Shown: positions 46,096 to 53,735 of the stretch, piece by piece
Numbering within the stretch: the stretch's first letter is position 1
Layout of the letters: every line of letters starts with the position of its first letter
Source: Bacteroidales bacterium
GTDB lineage: Bacteria; Bacteroidota; Bacteroidia; Bacteroidales; F082
NCBI GenBank assembly: GCA_024400305.1
Contig: JAKSMX010000018.1
Span: forward strand, 1 to 56,177
DNA length: 56,177 bases
Direction of reading: 5' to 3'
Notes under the pieces: model-generated
Seen by the model: the letters and a program-made list of their open reading frames with translations, nothing else
Told to the model about the DNA's origin: nothing
Databases searched by the model: none
Translations under genes and position numbers: made by a program

Positions 46096-46204
46096 AGTTT
46101 TTAGTTTTTAGTTTTTAGTAAATGGGGAAACAATAAAACTCGTGCAACTTGTGAAAATAACTCGTGCAACTTGTGTTAATTAAAACTTGTGCAACTTGTG
46201 TTAA
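46096..46204 (+). repeat. Composite repeat: AGTTTTT tract plus three CGTGCAACTTGTG units
   Basis: AGTTTTT occurs three times in tandem (46096-46118), then GGGGAAACAATAAA, then three ACTYGTGCAACTTGTG units (46138, 46160, 46185). The same order (TTAGT-type tract, GGAAAAACAATAAA, two units) is found on the minus strand at 52074-52171. Confidence 0.8.
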
Positions 46205-46266
46205 AAACAAGTTTGTAACGTTGGAAAAAATTTCTGAAAAAGAATGTCTTTTATGAAAAAAAACAT

Positions 46267-46274
46267 TAATTTTG
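46267..46274 (+). promoter_or_regulatory. -7 box for the first gene of the accessory island
   Basis: TAATTTTG, 19 bases before the start of the 46294 gene. Confidence 0.55.
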
Positions 46275-46293
46275 CAACTGAAATTTATGGAAT

Positions 46294-46695
46294 ATGTTTA
46301 AAAAGATTTTTTATTGTTTTTTGTGGTCTGTTTTGCTGTTTTTCGTGACATTTTACGGTTTTTTTTGCAGTGGAGCGAATTTTGTTTTTGAAAATGAAAC
46401 CTTCGGCGACATGTTTGGTTTATATTTGATGCCCATGGTGATGGCTATGGCTTTGTATTTATTGGATGTCACATATATTATTAATTTGAATAAAAGCAAT
46501 TTGAATGGTAAGATGGTTGTCAGGGTTTTGTCGGCACTTCTTGTTTTCATGGTGTCGTTTGTTCTGTCCATGTTCGTAAACAAAAAGTGTCTCGGATGGG
46601 TTTTCCTGATAATATCATGGATGTCGTTGTCTGTGATGAAATTTCAAACAACTGAAAATGAAGTAAATGAATATAGAAAAATATCGGAGGAATAG
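46294..46695 (+). CDS. Four-TM membrane protein of unknown function
   Basis: A 133-residue protein, family not recognised. Four hydrophobic stretches are visible: FYCFLWSVLLFFVTFYGFFC, LYLMPMVMAMALYLLDVTYI, VVRVLSALLVFMVSFVLSMF and WVFLIISWMSLSVM. The polar tail is short (NEVNEYRKISEE). The gene is AT-rich like the rest of the island. Its stop is three bases before the start of the next membrane protein, so the two form an operon and may interact. Confidence 0.65.
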   Translation: MFKKIFYCFLWSVLLFFVTFYGFFCSGANFVFENETFGDMFGLYLMPMVMAMALYLLDVTYIINLNKSNLNGKMVVRVLSALLVFMVSFVLSMFVNKKCLGWVFLIISWMSLSVMKFQTTENEVNEYRKISEE

Positions 46696-46698
46696 ATT

Positions 46699-47313
46699 AT
46701 GAACGGAAATATTCTTGTAATTCCATTTGTCATTGCAATGGTCGGAATGGTTGTGATGTTGTTGTCGGGTGTTGTAAAATTGGAGGTGGTCAAAGCCGGG
46801 GAAGCAGACAAACCTTGTAGGAGAACACGTTACGTTTTCAGTGGAAGGTTTAAGACCGTGTGTGTCGATGGGCGGAGGGAAGACGTTTCTGATTGCAGGA
46901 AAATGATTGTATGCGGCAATTCGATGAAAAAATACGATATTGTTGACAACAACTGCATTTATGTGAGACCATATAAAGATGAGGGGAAAAGCGGAATCGA
47001 CACACATCCTGTACTTGTTTTGAATATAATAGGCAACCCGGACAAGGATGATGCGCAGTATAAGTTAAGGAAATTCTTATGTTATTATCACGGCGAGAAA
47101 TTCGAGGACGTTTATGATTTGAATGCCGGAAGGCTGAATGGGATTGCAAAGGAAGAATTTGTCGCTATGTGTTCGGCGAAATATGCGAAGATGTCCGGTT
47201 CGGAAAAAGGGAATCTCATTTTGTCGGAGACGTTTGATGAAGACAACGAGTCGGTTCAATATTCATTTCATCCAGTGTCAGCCATTTACGGGAAGGTTGT
47301 TTATGCACGGTAA
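46699..47313 (+). CDS. Membrane-anchored protein with a possible S24/S26 peptidase-like fold
   Basis: A 204-residue protein with one N-terminal membrane helix (ILVIPFVIAMVGMVVMLLSG) and a soluble domain. Residues 71-90 (VCGNSMKKYDIVDNNCIYVR) resemble the GDSMxPxxxDGDxVxV motif of S24/S26 peptidases, with S75 in the nucleophile position. YKLRKF at 121-126 could supply the lysine of the Ser/Lys dyad. The rest (FEDVYDLNAGRLNGIAKEEF, QYSFHPVSAIYGKVVY) also recalls the end of LexA/signal-peptidase folds (HPVxAIxGKVV). This is an inference from motifs; an inactive structural relative is also possible. It is coupled to the four-TM protein gene upstream. Confidence 0.6.
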   Translation: MNGNILVIPFVIAMVGMVVMLLSGVVKLEVVKAGEADKPCRRTRYVFSGRFKTVCVDGRREDVSDCRKMIVCGNSMKKYDIVDNNCIYVRPYKDEGKSGIDTHPVLVLNIIGNPDKDDAQYKLRKFLCYYHGEKFEDVYDLNAGRLNGIAKEEFVAMCSAKYAKMSGSEKGNLILSETFDEDNESVQYSFHPVSAIYGKVVYAR

Positions 47314-47316
47314 TTG

Positions 47317-47343
47317 GGTTCGGAAATGTTGTGTATCTTTGCA
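47317..47343 (+). promoter_or_regulatory. Shared island promoter, copy 1
   Basis: The block begins GGTTCGGAAATGTTGTG and ends with the -7 box TATCTTTG (47334-47341) then CA. It is identical over its length to 48269-48295 and close to 49292-49316. A TTG at 47314-47316 can act as the -33 element. The DUF3791-like gene starts 15 bases after the box. Confidence 0.7.
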
Positions 47344-47356
47344 AAAAATTCAAAGA

Positions 47357-47581
47357 ATGAATAAGACCATGATAGACAAGATTAACTACATGATAATGTT
47401 GATCACTAAATTTGCAGTTGCGAATGATATGAGTGTCCAGCAGGCTTACATATATCTGCAGGATTATAGAGGCATGGATTTTGTTGATGAATTTTATGAT
47501 GTCGAACACACTTTGCCTTTGGATGATGTGGTTGAGGATTTGAAAATTTATTGCAGGCGCATGGGAGGGAACATTGCATGA
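47357..47581 (+). CDS. DUF3791-like small protein, module copy A
   Basis: A 74-residue protein resembling DUF3791, a short helical family of unknown role. Helical features are INYMIMLITKFAVANDMSVQ and the family-like end DEFYDVEHTLPLDDVVEDLK. The frame is open back to 47138, but the shared promoter lies in that extension, so the ATG at 47357 is used. Its stop overlaps the start of the DUF3990-like gene (ATGA), so translation is coupled. By position and size it could be an antitoxin for the ADP-ribosyltransferase-like partner. That is inference. Confidence 0.75.
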   Translation: MNKTMIDKINYMIMLITKFAVANDMSVQQAYIYLQDYRGMDFVDEFYDVEHTLPLDDVVEDLKIYCRRMGGNIA

Positions 47582-48054
47582 TATTATACCATGGTACAAA
47601 TGAGAATTTTACCGCTGTCGATTTAAAGAGGAGTCGTATTGGAAAGGATTTCGGAATAGGGTTCTACCTCACACCGTCATTTGAGATAGCAAAACGACAG
47701 GCACAGCGTAAATTCGTTCAATACGGAACAGGAGGAGTCAGGGTTTACTCATTCGATTTTAATGACAGTGATGCTGGCAAATTGAAGGTGTTACGTTTTG
47801 ACTGTCAGGAATATACTATGGAATGGGCGGACTTCATCATGCTTAATCGCAGCAACAAAGATAATGTTCAGGTTCATGATTATGATGTTGTTATCGGCCC
47901 GATTGCAGATGACACTGTAGGATACCAAATTCGTCGATTGGAAGATGGCATTATTACGAAAGAGCAATTTCTTGAAATGATAAAATTTAATTTTATTACC
48001 ATTCAATATTTGTTTGCAACAGAAAAGTCACTGACATTTTTAAAAAGATTATGA
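47578..48054 (+). CDS. DUF3990-like protein with PARP-like His/Tyr motif, copy A
   Basis: A 158-residue protein of the DUF3990 type. The start ILYHGTNENF puts a histidine at position 5 in a YHGT motif. IGKDFGIGFYLT places a tyrosine at position 30, matching the spacing and context of the HG..GxGxY core of PARP-like ADP-ribosyltransferases (compare HGS .. GKGIYF). Later parts include an ADFIMLNRSNKD stretch and GPIADDTVGYQIRRL. ADP-ribosylation of a target is therefore plausible but not shown. It sits between two small proteins with ATGA overlaps on both sides. Confidence 0.75.
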   Translation: MILYHGTNENFTAVDLKRSRIGKDFGIGFYLTPSFEIAKRQAQRKFVQYGTGGVRVYSFDFNDSDAGKLKVLRFDCQEYTMEWADFIMLNRSNKDNVQVHDYDVVIGPIADDTVGYQIRRLEDGIITKEQFLEMIKFNFITIQYLFATEKSLTFLKRL

Positions 48055-48263
48055 TGAAAGAAACGTATATGATAGAATCGCTGACACGTGATCTGGTGAC
48101 AAGGCTAATAGAGGAACAAGGCTTGACAATGCGTGAAGCTTTTGATAAGGTTTACCGTTCACGCACGTATTTGGCATTGTCAAACATAGAGAGCGGTCTG
48201 TATTTTCAGAGTGCGAACTACTTGTATGATGAGTTCATCCATGAGCAAGGTGGACATTTTTAA
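48051..48263 (+). CDS. Small third protein of the module, copy A
   Basis: A 70-residue helical protein. The ATG at 48051 overlaps the preceding stop (ATGATG). Key features shared with its copy-B counterpart are a MREAFDKVYRSRTYLALS helix, a GLYFQS turn and an end with YDEF..E.G. The pattern FYxSRTxxxL..GLY is a recurring companion of DUF3990 genes in my recollection, but I know of no function. Together with the DUF3791-like protein it may bind or regulate the middle protein. Confidence 0.7.
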   Translation: MMKETYMIESLTRDLVTRLIEEQGLTMREAFDKVYRSRTYLALSNIESGLYFQSANYLYDEFIHEQGGHF

Positions 48264-48268
48264 AGTAC

Positions 48269-48298
48269 GGTTCGGAAATGTTGTGTATCTTTGCAGGG
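48269..48298 (+). promoter_or_regulatory. Shared island promoter, copy 2
   Basis: GGTTCGGAAATGTTGTG then TATCTTTG (48286-48293) then CAGGG. It lies six bases after the copy-A module and drives copy B, which starts at 48316. Confidence 0.75.
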
Positions 48299-48315
48299 TG
48301 AAAAATTAAAGATTT

Positions 48316-48555
48316 ATGGGAAATATTATGGAGATATCTCACGAACAAATAGTCTTGGCGTTTGTGGCGACATGTGTCGAGGCGACCGCGCGTCATCTCG
48401 GCGTGACATATATGGAGGTCTATTCACGGATGAAAAAGCTCGACATGATAGAGAAATACATTTACCCGAACTATGAGACATTGCACACAGAAAGCCGCGA
48501 AAACGTCGTGAACGACATGATCGAATGCATGGAAAGATGGGAGGGGCGGAGATGA
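48316..48555 (+). CDS. DUF3791-like small protein, module copy B
   Basis: A 79-residue protein with a better match to DUF3791 than copy A: EISHEQIVLAFVATCVEATA, then a VTYMEVYSRMKKLDMIEKYI helix and YPNYETLHTESRENVVNDM, the PNYExLHT segment being characteristic. ATG at 48316 follows the promoter by 22 bases; a second ATG at 48328 is possible. The stop overlaps the next start as ATGA, the same arrangement as in copy A. The two copies are only distantly similar in sequence, so this is an old duplication or two separate acquisitions. Confidence 0.8.
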   Translation: MGNIMEISHEQIVLAFVATCVEATARHLGVTYMEVYSRMKKLDMIEKYIYPNYETLHTESRENVVNDMIECMERWEGRR

Positions 48556-49034
48556 AAGTCTATCACGGAGGGACGGAGGTTGTTGAGAATCCCGATTGTT
48601 TGCACGGTCGCGGGAATCTTGATTTCGGACAGGGGTTTTATGTCACCGACATCAGGTCGCAGACTGTCTCGTGGGCTGAGCGTACTGCTTTGAAAAGAAA
48701 TGAAAAGCCTGTTCTGAATGTCTATGATTTGGATAAACAGACAATTCTTCGGGTCGCAAGATGTAAAATATTTACAGCATACGATGAGGACTGGCTCAAC
48801 TTCATTGTTGACAGCAGACTTGGAAAAAATCCTGCGAAAGACTTTGATTATGTAGAGGGCGGTGTGGCAAACGACCGTGTCATTGACACCGTAAATATTT
48901 ATATGTCAGGGCTCATGGACAAGGATGTTGCTCTGCAAAGGTTGAAGCTGCACGTCCCGAACAATCAGATTTGTCTGCTGAATCAGGAGATTATTGACAA
49001 ATATCTTGTTTATGAAAGAACCGAATCAATATGA
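48552..49034 (+). CDS. DUF3990-like protein with PARP-like His/Tyr motif, copy B
   Basis: A 160-residue counterpart of copy A. KVYHGGTEVV again gives histidine 5 and LDFGQGFYVTD tyrosine 30, the exact same spacing. A following SQTVSWAERTALKRN helix matches the usual QAxxWA segment of DUF3990. The VYDLDKQTILRV and DYVEGGVANDRVIDTVNIY stretches correspond to the FDFNDSD and GPIADDTVGYQI parts of copy A. The reading frame is open 27 bases further upstream, but the ATGA overlap at 48552 fixes the start. The sequence has diverged greatly outside the motifs, as expected for proteins with different targets or different antitoxins. Confidence 0.78.
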   Translation: MKVYHGGTEVVENPDCLHGRGNLDFGQGFYVTDIRSQTVSWAERTALKRNEKPVLNVYDLDKQTILRVARCKIFTAYDEDWLNFIVDSRLGKNPAKDFDYVEGGVANDRVIDTVNIYMSGLMDKDVALQRLKLHVPNNQICLLNQEIIDKYLVYERTESI

Positions 49035-49260
49035 CGACCCGCTGAAATCGCCTGTCATTCAGGAGATTCTAATGTGCAACAGGATTGGCGGCATCTCGTT
49101 GGAGCTGTCAAGACGCCTCGGCATCAGCCCGATAAAGGCACTTGAGCTTTTTTATGAAAGCCGGACCGCCGCCGACCTTCACGACAAGAGCACCGGGCTT
49201 TACCTTTACGGCGACCTTTACGTGGCCGATGAGTTCATGATTGAAAAGGGGATGATGTGA
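49012..49260 (+). CDS. Small third protein of the module, copy B
   Basis: An 82-residue protein overlapping the end of the DUF3990-like gene by 23 bases; the ATG at 49012 is chosen over 48994 because it shortens the overlap. IKALELFYESRTAADLHDKS and GLYLYGDLYVADEFMIEKG align with the copy-A protein (FDKVYRSRT.., GLY, DEF..E.G). Function unknown. The gene is followed by a third copy of the shared promoter. Confidence 0.72.
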   Translation: MKEPNQYDDPLKSPVIQEILMCNRIGGISLELSRRLGISPIKALELFYESRTAADLHDKSTGLYLYGDLYVADEFMIEKGMM

Positions 49261-49291
49261 TAAATTAATATAGTGTTGAGAACACGCATTG

Positions 49292-49316
49292 AAAAATGTT
49301 GTGTATCTTTGCAGGG
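49292..49316 (+). promoter_or_regulatory. Shared island promoter, copy 3
   Basis: AAAAATGTTGTG then TATCTTTG (49304-49311) then CAGGG. The 5' half differs from copies 1 and 2 (CATTG in place of TTCGG), but the 3' 20 bases are the same. It drives the GNAT toxin-antitoxin pair. Confidence 0.7.
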
Positions 49317-49330
49317 AAAAAAAGAAAAAT

Positions 49331-49489
49331 ATGGCAAGACAAATAGCACCTACACCACCGCTTACAGGACAAGCCGCAGTGGATTTTATTACGGAATACG
49401 AGAAGCATGATAAAGCTTCTGAAGAAGAAAAAATCAAAACCATTGAAGGTTATGAACGGATAAAGTCAATGCTGACTTTTGATTTTTAG
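49331..49489 (+). CDS. Small putative antitoxin upstream of a GNAT toxin
   Basis: A 52-residue protein, family not recognised. MARQIAPTPPLTGQAAVDFI is followed by a charged helix (EYEKHDKASEEEKIKTIEGY) and a short hydrophobic end MLTFDF. It is too small for a typical ribbon-helix-helix domain, so it would differ from the DUF1778 antitoxins of TacT/AtaT. The open frame reaches back to 49289, but the -7 box at 49304-49311 lies inside that part. Position, size and the 15-base gap to the acetyltransferase gene suggest the antitoxin role. Confidence 0.7.
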   Translation: MARQIAPTPPLTGQAAVDFITEYEKHDKASEEEKIKTIEGYERIKSMLTFDF

Positions 49490-49504
49490 TTTTTATTTTG
49501 TTTT

Positions 49505-50035
49505 ATGAAACATGGAATGAAAGTTGTCAAATTGACAGATGACTATGTTTTTAAAGATTTCGATTGTGGCAATCCAGATTTGAATGATTTTTTGCTGAAT
49601 GATTCTAAAGGTTATCTTAAACGTTTGTTGTCTGTGACGTATTTGATTGAGAATGAATATGATATAGTTGCATTTTTCTCTGTCTCCAATGATAAGATTG
49701 GAATTCCTGACAGTGACAAGGCGACTTGGAGAAAGATCAAATCATTGTTTCCTCACAGCAAGCACCGAGGTGATTATCCCGCAGTAAAAATAGGGAGATT
49801 TGGTGTTTCGTTAAAATATCAGCATTCGATGATAGGTTCAGACATTCTGAATTTTGTAAAAATAATGTTTTCAACCGGAAATAGAAGTGGTTGTGCTTTT
49901 GTGACAGTTGATGCATTGAAAGAAGCTGTTCCATTTTATCAGAAAAATGGTTTTTTGTTTTTGGACAAAACTAAAGACGCAGATGTAAACAATGAAACGT
50001 GTTTGATGTATTTCGATTTGTCAAGATTATTATGA
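49505..50035 (+). CDS. GNAT-family acetyltransferase, TacT-like toxin
   Basis: A 176-residue GNAT-fold protein of the type that acetylates aminoacyl-tRNA. The opening YVFKDFDCGNPDLNDFL is the usual CGxxxLDxFL-like start. The acetyl-CoA loop (KYQHSMIGSDIL, Q106 to G111) has lost the first glycine of the Q/RxxGxG motif. The catalytic tyrosine is present as Y145 in FYQKNGF. The degenerate loop may lower activity or reflect a variant. It is last in the island and converges with dnaG. Starts at 49505 and 49517 are both possible. Confidence 0.85.
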   Translation: MKHGMKVVKLTDDYVFKDFDCGNPDLNDFLLNDSKGYLKRLLSVTYLIENEYDIVAFFSVSNDKIGIPDSDKATWRKIKSLFPHSKHRGDYPAVKIGRFGVSLKYQHSMIGSDILNFVKIMFSTGNRSGCAFVTVDALKEAVPFYQKNGFLFLDKTKDADVNNETCLMYFDLSRLL

Positions 50036-50037
50036 TT

Positions 50038-50085
50038 TTTACTGGCAATAAATATAATTTATCATTTTTATTTACTGGCAATAAA
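50038..50085. repeat. 15-bp direct repeat between GNAT gene and dnaG
   Basis: TTTACTGGCAATAAA at 50038-50052 is repeated exactly at 50071-50085. The two copies are 33 bases apart and mark the right edge of the AT-rich island. Confidence 0.8.
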
Positions 50086-50101
50086 CAAGAATCACTAATA
50101 G

Positions 50102-52069
<1,968 letters not shown>

Positions 52070-52073
52070 ATAA

Positions 52074-52171
52074 TTAACACAAGTTACACGAGTTTAATTG
52101 ACACAAGTTGCACAAGTTTTATTGTTTTTCCTAATGACTAACGACTAATAACTAATAACTAACAACTAACA
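52074..52171 (-). repeat. Composite repeat between atoE and dnaG
   Basis: Read on the minus strand, a tract of GTTAGTTATTAG-type units (52171-52131) is followed by GGAAAAACAATAAA and two CGTGCAACTTGTG-type units (52117-52098 and 52093-52074). This is the same order as at 46096-46204. It ends five bases before the dnaG start codon. Confidence 0.8.
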
Positions 52172-52176
52172 ACCTA

Positions 52177-53526
52177 TCACACCGCCCAGATGAGAAGTCC
52201 GGCGCAGATTATTATTCCCGACACCACGAGGTCGATGAGGCAGAATCCCATGATGTCTTTCGCGTTGAGTTTTGCGATGGCCAGAGCGGGCAACGCCCAG
52301 AACGGCTGTATGAGGTTGGTCCACGCGTCGCCCCACGCTATTGCCATGCCGGTGAGTCCGTGGTCAACGCCGAGAGTGGCGCCGGCGGCGAACATGATAG
52401 GTGCCTGGATAGCCCAGTGACCGCCGCCTGACGGCACGAACATGTTCAAAATGGCGGCGCAGAGGAATGTGTATAACGGATATGTCGTTGGTGTTGAGAT
52501 GTTTACGAACGCCTCACTCGTCACGGTGCCGAGGCAGATTCCCGATTCGCCGACACCGGTGATGATGCCCATGATGCCCGCGTAGAACGGGAACTGCAGC
52601 AATATGCCGGCCGCGCCGCCCACCGACTTGGTGAATGAACGCACGTAGGCGATAGGTGTCTTGTGAAGTATGATGCCTGAGAAAAGGAACAGGAGAATCA
52701 CCGCGCCGAGGTCGAAGGAGCCGCCTTTGACGAACAGGTTCACGATGAGATACGTGAATCCCAGGACTGCGAGGAGAATGCTGAGGAGTCTGCTGTTCTC
52801 GACTTTCTCGGCCGGTGTCGCGCCTTTTGTGGCTGGAACGACATCGTCCTCCTTGAGCAACGCCGGGTCGATGGCGATGATGCCTTCTTTCGGGTGCATC
52901 ATGGAGTTCACGATGACAAGTGCCATGATGACGACGGCCACCATTATTATATTATGCGGGTCGAGGATGGTGTTTGAGATCGGGAGCGTCTCTGTGATGA
53001 CGCCGTTTGTCGCCTTGACGAGGTCGTTGAGGTCTGATGCCATTTTCAGCGGGATGGAGCCTGAGATGCCGGCGTGCCACACCACGAAGCCGCTGTAAGC
53101 CGAGGCGATGAGAAGGCGGTAGTCAACGCCGCGCATCTTCTTCGCGATCTCTTTTGCGAAGATGACGCCGACGATGAGTCCGAAACCCCAGTTGAGCCAG
53201 CATGCGACGGCCGAAACGCCTGTCACCAAAGCTATCGCGCCGGCCGGGGTCTTAGGCAACGCCGCCAGTTTGCTGATGCCTCTCTTGATTGACGGCGCCG
53301 CCGCCAGCGTCGCGCCGGTGACCAGAATCAAAGCCATCTGCATCGAGAAGCCGAGCAGGTTCCACACGCCGTTGCCCCAGTTGCTCACAACCTCGACGAT
53401 GCTCTGATGACATACCGGCATCGCGATGGCAATCGCCACAAATGTCAGGATAATCGCGAAAATAAACGGTTCAGGCAGATACTTCTGCATGAAATTCACA
53501 CAACCTTTGATAATCTTCTGAAACAT
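52177..53526 (-). CDS. atoE: Short-chain fatty acid transporter, AtoE family
   Basis: A 449-residue inner-membrane carrier with about eleven hydrophobic segments. It belongs to the AtoE/SCFA transporter family, which moves acetoacetate, butyrate and similar acids. Recognisable parts are the opening YLPEPFIFAIILTFVAIAIA, the motif CWLNWGFGLIVGVIFAKEIA, VVWHAGISGSIPLKMAS and the late NMFVPSGGGHWAIQAPIMF. The length is typical. No catabolic genes adjoin it. A run of 16-bp CCAAAC-type repeats lies in its upstream region, where its promoter should be. Confidence 0.93.
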   Translation of the reverse strand: MFQKIIKGCVNFMQKYLPEPFIFAIILTFVAIAIAMPVCHQSIVEVVSNWGNGVWNLLGFSMQMALILVTGATLAAAPSIKRGISKLAALPKTPAGAIALVTGVSAVACWLNWGFGLIVGVIFAKEIAKKMRGVDYRLLIASAYSGFVVWHAGISGSIPLKMASDLNDLVKATNGVITETLPISNTILDPHNIIMVAVVIMALVIVNSMMHPKEGIIAIDPALLKEDDVVPATKGATPAEKVENSRLLSILLAVLGFTYLIVNLFVKGGSFDLGAVILLFLFSGIILHKTPIAYVRSFTKSVGGAAGILLQFPFYAGIMGIITGVGESGICLGTVTSEAFVNISTPTTYPLYTFLCAAILNMFVPSGGGHWAIQAPIMFAAGATLGVDHGLTGMAIAWGDAWTNLIQPFWALPALAIAKLNAKDIMGFCLIDLVVSGIIICAGLLIWAV

Positions 53527-53560
53527 ATCTTATTGTTTAATGATTTTATTAATTTTTTAA

Positions 53561-53667
53561 CCCAAACCAAAACCAATCCAAACCAAAACCAATCCAAACC
53601 AAACAAAACCCAAACCAAACAAAACCCAAACCAAACAAAACCCAAACCAAACAAAACAAAACCCAAT
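53561..53667 (-). repeat. 16-bp tandem repeat tract upstream of atoE
   Basis: Two units of CCAAACCAAAACCAAT are followed by three of CCCAAACCAAACAAAA and a partial copy. The minus strand is a G/T-only tract. It lies 35-140 bases before the atoE start and contains no gene. Copy number is likely to vary between strains. Confidence 0.85.
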
Positions 53668-53668
53668 C

Positions 53669-53735
53669 CCTATGGATGTGGAACCGCTACGCGGTTCTTT
53701 AACCTAACCCCCTAAATTCCTAATTACCTAATCAC
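53669..53735 (-). repeat. Composite repeat: TTAGGTGA tract plus palindrome
   Basis: On the minus strand, after the stop of the 53736 gene, comes TTTAGGTGATTAGGTAATTAGG and related units. Then there is AACCGC-GTA-GCGGTT with CCACATCCATAGG (53696-53669). It mirrors the element behind guaB at 15692-15756. Confidence 0.8.

Noticed and set aside
46294-50035. Prophage or conjugative element
   Set aside because: No integrase, structural, relaxase or transfer genes are visible; only small membrane and toxin-like genes.
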